Source of the DNA: JBOGFC01 sp050742155
Lineage (GTDB): Bacteria > Actinomycetota > Acidimicrobiia > Spongiisociales > JALYHC01
Length of the DNA: 21,740 nt
Assembly (NCBI GenBank): GCA_050742155.1
Contig: JBOGFC010000192.1
Location: 1 to 21,740 of the forward strand
Direction: 5' to 3'
Shown one piece after another: positions 17,193 through 21,740 of this stretch. A program made the translations under genes and the position numbers. The notes under the pieces are model-generated. The model ran no database searches and was not told the origin of the DNA. It worked only from the letters and a program-made list of their open reading frames with translations. How positions within the stretch are numbered: position 1 is the stretch's first letter; each line of letters begins with the position of its first letter.

Positions 17193-18303
17193 ATGACCGA
17201 TCCCCGCGCCCGTCTGCACGACCTTCGCGACCGCCTCGAGGACGCCCGGAGGTTCCTTTGACGTCCCCGGCAAGGAGGGCCGGCTCGAGGCGCTGAGAGA
17301 GCGGGCCTCCTCGCCCGACCTCTGGAAGGACCACGACCAGGCCCGGGCGGTCAACCGGGAGCTCTCTCGCGTCGAGCGGCTGGTGGAGCAGTCGCGCCGC
17401 CTCGGGCAGGCGCTGGAGGATGCCGAGGTGCTCCTCGAGCTGGCCCACCAGGAGCGAGATCCGGCCGCCCGGGAGGAGGCCGCCCGGGAGCTGGCCGGAG
17501 TGGAGCGGGAGCTCTCGGAGCTGGAGCGAGAATCGCTCTTCTTCGACGAATACGACGACCACCCGGCCATCGCCAGCGTCCACGCCGGGGCCGGGGGGGT
17601 CGACGCCCAGGACTGGGCGGAGATGCTGCTCCGCATGTACTTGCGCTACTTGGAGGAGGCCGGCTTCCAGGTGGAGGTGGACGAGGTGCTGCCGGGTGAG
17701 GAGGCCGGCATCAAGTCGGCCACGTTCACCGTTCGGGGGGACCACGCCTACGGGACGCTGGAGGGAGAGCGGGGAGTGCACCGCCTGGTGCGGATCAGTC
17801 CGTTCGACGCCGCCTCCCGCCGCCACACCTCCTTCGCCGCCGTCGACGTCATCCCGGAGGTGGAGGCCGAGGAGGTGGAGATAGACCCCGACGACCTCCG
17901 CATCGAGACCTTCCGCTCCCAGGGTGCGGGCGGCCAGCATGTCAACGTCACGGACTCGGCGGTGCGCATCACCCATCTACCCACCGGAGTGGTGGTGGCT
18001 TGCCAGGCGGAGCGGTCTCAGATCCAGAACCGGGCTCGCGCCATGGCCCTGTTGGCCGCCCGGCTGGCCGAGCTGGCCCGCCAGGAGCATCGTGAGCACC
18101 TCGACCAGATCAGGGGGGAGCAGGATGAGGCCGCCTGGGGCCGCCAGATCCGCTCCTACGTGCTGCAGCCCTACCAGCAGGTGAAGGACCTGCGCAGCGG
18201 CTTGGAGATGGGAAACGTGCAGGGGGTTTTGGATGGGGAGCTGGAGCCGTTCGTCGACTCCTACTTGCAATGGCGGCGGGCCGGCCGCGAAAAAATTGAT
18301 TGA
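17193..18303 (+). CDS. prfB: Peptide chain release factor 2, expressed by programmed +1 frameshift
   Basis: RF2 ends translation at UGA and UAA. Codons 1-22 run from the ATG at 17193 to CTT (17256-17258), where an in-frame TGA (17259-17261) stops the zero frame. Reading continues in +1 from GAC (17260), giving a full protein of 369 residues (E. coli 365). In the joined product SPF (202-204) is the stop-codon recognition tripeptide and GGQ (246-248) the catalytic motif, both at the expected positions. The N-terminal helical domain (about 10-110) crosses the shift site. An in-frame ATG at 17181 would add four residues; spacing of the preceding G-rich sequence does not decide clearly. Calling the gene without the shift would give a wrong start near 17383. 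ftsE, ftsX and smpB follow, a common actinobacterial order. Confidence 0.95.
17248..17262 (+). promoter_or_regulatory. prfB +1 recoding site
   Basis: GGAGG (17248-17252), spacer TTC, slippery CTT (17256-17258), stop TGA (17259-17261) and a following C. The internal Shine-Dalgarno, its 3-base spacing, CTT slip codon and TGA-C context all match the classical E. coli RF2 autoregulatory site. Low RF2 lets the ribosome slip and make more RF2. Confidence 0.95.
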
Positions 18304-18333
18304 TTGTGGCGGCTCGGACGCGGCTGGTAGTGT
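18304..18333 (+). promoter_or_regulatory. Putative promoter for ftsEX operon
   Basis: TTGTGG (18304-18309) and TAGTGT (18328-18333) are separated by 18 bases, reasonable sigma-70-type -35 and -10 elements. They lie right after the prfB stop and about 68 bases before the ftsE ATG, so ftsE would have a leader with a Shine-Dalgarno. Confidence 0.4.
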
Positions 18334-18400
18334 TCAGCCGGGCGCTGCGGGCAGGCTGGGGCTTGGAAAGGGAAGAGCCGCTTTCCGAGAGGCAGCACAG

Positions 18401-19120
18401 ATGATTCGACTGCAAGGTGTCACGAAGGTCTTCGACGGTGGCGTGGTCGCCGTCAGAGACATCAGCCTCGATATCCAGCGGGGCGAGTTCGTCTTCCTGG
18501 TGGGCCCTTCTGGATCGGGCAAGTCGACCGTCATCCGGCTGCTGCTTCGCGAGGAGAAGCCCAGCCGGGGGGATATCTGGGTGGCCGGGAAGAACATCGT
18601 CCGGCTGCCCGACTGGAAGGTCCCCTACCTGCGTCGCTCGATCGGCACCGTCTTCCAGGATTTCAAGCTGCTCCCGCAAAAGACCGTCGGCGAGAACGTG
18701 GCCTTCGCCCTGGAGGTGATCGGTCGTCCCGGAACCGTCATCCGGCGCCAGGTTCCACAGGTGCTCGACCTGGTCGGCCTGGCCACCAAGGGCGAGCGCT
18801 ATCCCCGGCAGCTCTCCGGCGGGGAGCAGCAGAGGGTCTCCATCGCCCGGGCCTTCGTCAACCGCCCGCCCATCCTGCTGGCCGACGAACCCACCGGCAA
18901 CCTGGACCCGGCCACCTCGGTGGGGATCATGCGCCTTCTCGATCGGATCAACCGCACCGGCACCACCGTGCTGATGGCCACCCACGACCACGCCATCGTC
19001 GACGCCATGCGGCGGCGGGTGGTGCAGCTCGACCACGGCAAGGTGGTGCGGGACCAGAGCCGGGGGGTCTACGAGAGCCGCCGGCGGGAGGAGCTGGAGG
19101 ACAAGGTGGCGCAGGCCTGA
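18401..19120 (+). CDS. ftsE: Cell division ATP-binding protein FtsE
   Basis: FtsE is the ATPase of the FtsEX complex, which sits at the division ring and uses ATP to switch on peptidoglycan hydrolases outside the cell. The 239-residue protein has Walker A GPSGSGKST (35-43), a Q-loop in VFQDFKLLPQKTVGENVAF, ABC signature LSGGEQQRV, Walker B ILLADEPTGNLD and the switch His in MATHDH. The short C-terminal extension is rich in charged residues. ATG 18401 has GAGAGG 8 bases upstream and gives the usual MIRLQGVTKVF start. Its TGA overlaps the ftsX ATG by one base. Confidence 0.96.
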   Translation: MIRLQGVTKVFDGGVVAVRDISLDIQRGEFVFLVGPSGSGKSTVIRLLLREEKPSRGDIWVAGKNIVRLPDWKVPYLRRSIGTVFQDFKLLPQKTVGENVAFALEVIGRPGTVIRRQVPQVLDLVGLATKGERYPRQLSGGEQQRVSIARAFVNRPPILLADEPTGNLDPATSVGIMRLLDRINRTGTTVLMATHDHAIVDAMRRRVVQLDHGKVVRDQSRGVYESRRREELEDKVAQA

Positions 19121-19995
19121 TGCGGGCCACCTACCTGGTCGGGGAGGCGTTCACCGGGCTGCGGCGCAACGTGCTGGTGGTGTTCGCCGCCATCATCGCC
19201 GTCTTCGTCTCCCTCTTCCTGGCCTTCGGGGCGGTGGTGCTCAACGAGATCGTGCGAACCTCCACCATCCAGTGGCAGGAAGGTGTGGAGATCTTGGTCT
19301 TCCTGCGTGACGACATCGGGGTGCAGGCCCAGGCCGACCTCCAGAACGAGGTCCAGGGCTGGGAGGAGGTGGAGGCGGTGCGCTACGTGTCCAAGGCGGA
19401 GGCGTACCAGGAGTTCCAAGAGATGTTCGCGGCCCAGCCGGCGCTGGTGGACGAGGTCGACCCATCGGTGCTGCCGGCCTCCTTCCGGATCACGCTGGAA
19501 GACCCGGAGCAGTACGCGACCGTCTCCGACCGCCTGGTGGGGGTACCCGGGGTCTACAAGGTGAAGACGGCTGCCGAGAGCATCGACCGCCTGCTCGGCC
19601 TGACCCGCATCCTCAACACCTTCACACTCGGTTTGGGCGGCCTCCTGGGGGTGGCGGCGATCGTGCTGATCGCCAACACCATCCGCATGGCCATCTACGC
19701 CCGCCGGGAAGAGGTGGGCATCATGAAGCTGGTGGGCGCCTCCAACTGGTTCATCCGTATCCCCTTCCTGCTGGAGGGGATGATCGAGGGCCTGGTGGGG
19801 GCCCTGCTGGCGGTCGGGCTGGTGTGGCTGGGGCACGAGACCCTGCTGCGGCAGCTCTCCGACACCCAGGCCATCGTCAACTTCGTGGTCCCGTTGGAAT
19901 TTCTCCTGCGCTGGGGGGTCTTGGTTCTGGCGTTCGGGGCGCTCGCCGGCGTTCTGGGGAGCGCCATCGCCCTGCGCCGGTTTCTCAAGGTCTGA
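19120..19995 (+). CDS. ftsX: Cell division protein FtsX
   Basis: FtsX is the membrane partner of FtsE and carries the conformational signal to an extracellular hydrolase. The 291-residue protein has a cytoplasmic N-terminus, a first membrane helix (about 18-42), an outer domain (about 43-160) that binds the hydrolase or its activator, and three C-terminal helices. The conserved cytoplasmic loop RREEVGIMKLVGASNWFIRIPF contacts FtsE. The ATG overlaps the ftsE stop (TGATG), so subunits are made together. The next gene, a coiled-coil M23 peptidase, starts 1 base after its stop and is the likely hydrolase it controls. Confidence 0.95.
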   Translation: MRATYLVGEAFTGLRRNVLVVFAAIIAVFVSLFLAFGAVVLNEIVRTSTIQWQEGVEILVFLRDDIGVQAQADLQNEVQGWEEVEAVRYVSKAEAYQEFQEMFAAQPALVDEVDPSVLPASFRITLEDPEQYATVSDRLVGVPGVYKVKTAAESIDRLLGLTRILNTFTLGLGGLLGVAAIVLIANTIRMAIYARREEVGIMKLVGASNWFIRIPFLLEGMIEGLVGALLAVGLVWLGHETLLRQLSDTQAIVNFVVPLEFLLRWGVLVLAFGALAGVLGSAIALRRFLKV

Positions 19996-19996
19996 G

Positions 19997-21190
19997 GTGA
20001 GGCGGGCCCTCGGCCTCCTGCTGGCGTTCGCTCTGGCGCTCTCCGCCGCCCTGCCGGTCTCGGCGCACGACCCGGCCGAGACCCGGCTGGACGAGATCGG
20101 CCGCCAGATCCACGACCTCACCCACCGTATCCAGGACGCCCGTGGGCAAGAGACGGCCCTGGCCAAAGAGCTGGCCGCCACCGAGGCCCGCATGGCCGAG
20201 CTGCAGGCTCAGGTGGAGGCCGCCCGGGCGGCGGTGGCGGAGGTGCAGCACGTCATCGAGACCACCGAGGCCGAGCTGGCCGAGGTGCGCCTCGAGCTGG
20301 CCGCCCAGAAGGAGCAGCTGGCCGGCACCCGCGAGCAGATCCGCATGAGCCGCGACCTCGTGCGGCGCCGGGCCGTGGAGCTCTACACCCAGGGAGCGGA
20401 GACCTTCAGCGGGGTGATTCTGGGTTTCCAGGACATCTCCCAGCTGGCGGTGGGGCTGGAATACGCCTCCCAGGTGCTGGCCTCCACCGAGCAGCTGGTC
20501 ACCTCGCTGGAGGTGCTGGAGCGCCAGGAGGAGCGCCACAAGGCCCTCATGCAGCGCCAGGAGGCGGAGCTGGTGGCGGTGGCGGCCACCCTGGAGCAGA
20601 AGCGGGCGGATCTGGCCGCCCAGCAGGCCGAGCTGGAGGGGGCCGAGGCGGCGGTGGCCGCCCAGCGAGCCGATCAGGTGGCGCTCCTGGCCGACATCCA
20701 GTACCAGATCGATCACTTCGAGGGGGAGATCAATGCCCTCGAGGAGGACGCCGAGCGGATCAAGGCTGAGATCCGGGCCCGCCAGTCGGCCGGCACCGAG
20801 CGCCCGGGAGGGGCGCTCCTCTGGCCCACCGACGGCCCGGTCACCTCCGGCTTCGGGTATCGGATCCACCCGATCAGCGGGGTGAGCAAGCTGCATACCG
20901 GGATCGACATCGACGGGGCCTACGGCCAGGCGATCGTGGCCGCCGCCTCCGGGACGGTGATCCTGGCCTCCTGGTACGGGGGCTACGGCCAGGCGGTGGT
21001 GATCGACCACGGGGGCGGCCTGGCCACCCTCTACGCCCACATGAGCTCCATGGCCGTCTCGTCGGGAGCGAGCGTCGCGGCCGGGGACGTGATCGGCTAC
21101 GTGGGGAGCACCGGTTACTCGACGGGCTCTCACCTCCACTTCGAGGTCCGCGAGAACGGCAACCCGGTCGACCCGATGGCCTACCTGTAG
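19997..21190 (+). CDS. Secreted coiled-coil M23 (LytM) peptidase, FtsEX-linked
   Basis: The 397-residue protein has a signal peptide (1 to about 23; hydrophobic core LGLLLAFALALSAALPVSA), two long coiled-coil stretches (about 28-125 and 165-265) and a C-terminal LytM domain (about 272-397). The zinc ligands and catalytic residues of M23 enzymes are all present: His300 and Asp304 (HTGID), His348 (YAHMS), and His379/His381 (HLHFE). It is therefore predicted to be an active endopeptidase cutting peptide cross-links, unlike E. coli EnvC, whose LytM domain is degenerate and only activates amidases. Coiled coils are the part that FtsX grips in EnvC and PcsB. GTG 19997 begins 1 base after the ftsX stop, so it is in the same operon. 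It should act at the division septum outside the membrane. Confidence 0.9.
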   Translation: MRRALGLLLAFALALSAALPVSAHDPAETRLDEIGRQIHDLTHRIQDARGQETALAKELAATEARMAELQAQVEAARAAVAEVQHVIETTEAELAEVRLELAAQKEQLAGTREQIRMSRDLVRRRAVELYTQGAETFSGVILGFQDISQLAVGLEYASQVLASTEQLVTSLEVLERQEERHKALMQRQEAELVAVAATLEQKRADLAAQQAELEGAEAAVAAQRADQVALLADIQYQIDHFEGEINALEEDAERIKAEIRARQSAGTERPGGALLWPTDGPVTSGFGYRIHPISGVSKLHTGIDIDGAYGQAIVAAASGTVILASWYGGYGQAVVIDHGGGLATLYAHMSSMAVSSGASVAAGDVIGYVGSTGYSTGSHLHFEVRENGNPVDPMAYL

Positions 21191-21212
21191 GGGTGCCCGA
21201 ACGGGAGGAGAG

Positions 21213-21671
21213 GTGAAGCCGAAGCCGGTTACCACCAACCGACGGGCCCGCTACGACTACGAGATCCAGGAGACCTTGGAGGCCGGGCTGGCGCTGGTCG
21301 GCTCCGAGGTGAAGAGCCTGCGAGAGGGGCGGGCCCACCTCACCGACGCCTACGCGCTGGTCAAGGACGGGGAGGCCTGGTTGGTGGGGGCCTACATCGG
21401 TCCCTATTCGTTTGCCCGGGGGGGTGGGCACGAGCCGGAGCGGAGCCGCAAGCTGCTCCTCCACCGCCGGGAGATCGATCGCCTGGCCAGCAAGCTGGCC
21501 GAGAGCGGCCTCACCCTGGTGCCGATCCGGATCTACTTCAAGGAGGGCAAGGCCAAGCTGGAGCTGGGCCTCGGCCGGGGCAAGCGCACGTACGACAAGC
21601 GGGAGAAGATCAAGGCCCGGGAGATGGAGCGGGAGATGGAGCGGGCCCGCAAGCTGCGGGGAAGGCGCTGA
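21213..21671 (+). CDS. smpB: SsrA-binding protein SmpB
   Basis: SmpB carries tmRNA to stalled ribosomes in trans-translation. The 152-residue protein has the family core: ARYDYEIQETLEAGLALVGSEVKSLR near the N-terminus, the GPYSFA loop, HRREIDRL, and VPIRIYFKEGKAKLELGLGRGK. Its Lys/Arg-rich tail (DKREKIKAREMERE onwards) enters the empty decoding channel. GTG 21213 has GGGAGGAG immediately upstream (21203-21210). It lies 22 bases after the M23 peptidase gene, in the same direction. The tmRNA gene often lies close by but I do not see it in the 69 bases left. Confidence 0.96.
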   Translation: MKPKPVTTNRRARYDYEIQETLEAGLALVGSEVKSLREGRAHLTDAYALVKDGEAWLVGAYIGPYSFARGGGHEPERSRKLLLHRREIDRLASKLAESGLTLVPIRIYFKEGKAKLELGLGRGKRTYDKREKIKAREMEREMERARKLRGRR

Positions 21672-21681
21672 GCGCATTGCT

Positions 21682-21717
21682 CTCTCCCTCCCCCTTTGGG
21701 GGGGGTTGGGGAGGGGG
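21682..21717 (+). repeat. GC-rich hairpin/G-tract repeat, copy 3
   Basis: CCC-T-CCCCC (21686-21694), loop TTT and a G8 run (21698-21705) form an 8-bp stem with one G-T pair. TT-GGGG-A-GGGGG then follows, giving the same two-block design and orientation as copies 1 and 2. It starts 11 bases after the smpB stop and may act as its transcript end. Confidence 0.7.
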
Positions 21718-21740
21718 AAGTCCGATCCGCTCCCTAGTGT

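Noticed and set aside
17383..18303. prfB as a short gene starting at an internal ATG near 17383
   Set aside because: This would lose the N-terminal domain; the frameshift site directly upstream gives a full-length RF2 with motifs at normal positions.
21672..21740. tmRNA gene (ssrA) after smpB
   Set aside because: The remaining bases hold only repeat copy 3 and a short tail ending in TAGTGT; no tRNA-like or tag-coding sequence is visible.

Overview
This window is GC-rich, densely coded bacterial chromosome. It most resembles a deep-branching actinobacterium; an Acidimicrobiia-like lineage is my best guess, at low confidence. The reasons are the very high GC with GTG and probably CTG starts, TANNNT -10 elements lying directly in front of start codons that lack a Shine-Dalgarno sequence, and gene order. 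As far as I recall, phosphomannomutase / Trm112-like / SIS isomerase / ahcY, comF-hpf-secA and prfB-ftsE-ftsX-smpB are all gene strings found in actinobacterial chromosomes. I see no tRNA, rRNA, CRISPR array, insertion sequence or phage gene.

Layout. 1-3327 is a surface-glycan block: a large GT-C-like membrane protein, a GtrA-family protein overlapping its stop codon, and a convergent family-2 glycosyltransferase. 3360-7274 is a sugar-phosphate and methyl-cycle block: phosphomannomutase, a Trm112-like zinc protein, a bifunctional-type phosphoglucose/phosphomannose isomerase and S-adenosylhomocysteine hydrolase. On the minus strand, 7293-9167 encodes an unusual FtsH-like membrane AAA protease. 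9304-14401 holds comF, long-form hpf, then three translationally coupled regulatory genes: a NarL-type response regulator, a HEAT-repeat protein and an HD-GYP phosphodiesterase. 14506-21671 is a housekeeping string: secA, prfB (with a programmed +1 frameshift), ftsE, ftsX, a coiled-coil M23 peptidase and smpB.

How the genes work together. The glycan genes and the mannose/glucose-phosphate enzymes together suggest supply and use of sugar nucleotides for the envelope. FtsE, FtsX and the M23 protein form a division-coupled peptidoglycan hydrolase module. SecA exports envelope proteins. PrfB, SmpB and HPF serve translation termination, ribosome rescue and ribosome hibernation.

The least expected part is the response regulator / HEAT / HD-GYP cassette at 10441-14401. 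It sits between hpf and secA and overlaps hpf by a start/stop tetranucleotide. The HEAT and HD-GYP proteins appear to share the same N-terminal domain (GLYP followed about 60 residues later by G[V/I]ESL), which links them as parts of one system, possibly tying c-di-GMP turnover to ribosome hibernation. Other notable points are three same-strand copies of a C-rich/G-rich hairpin repeat with quadruplex-like G tracts at the 3' ends of genes, one of which supplies the C-terminus of the isomerase, and a strikingly consistent leaderless-start pattern.
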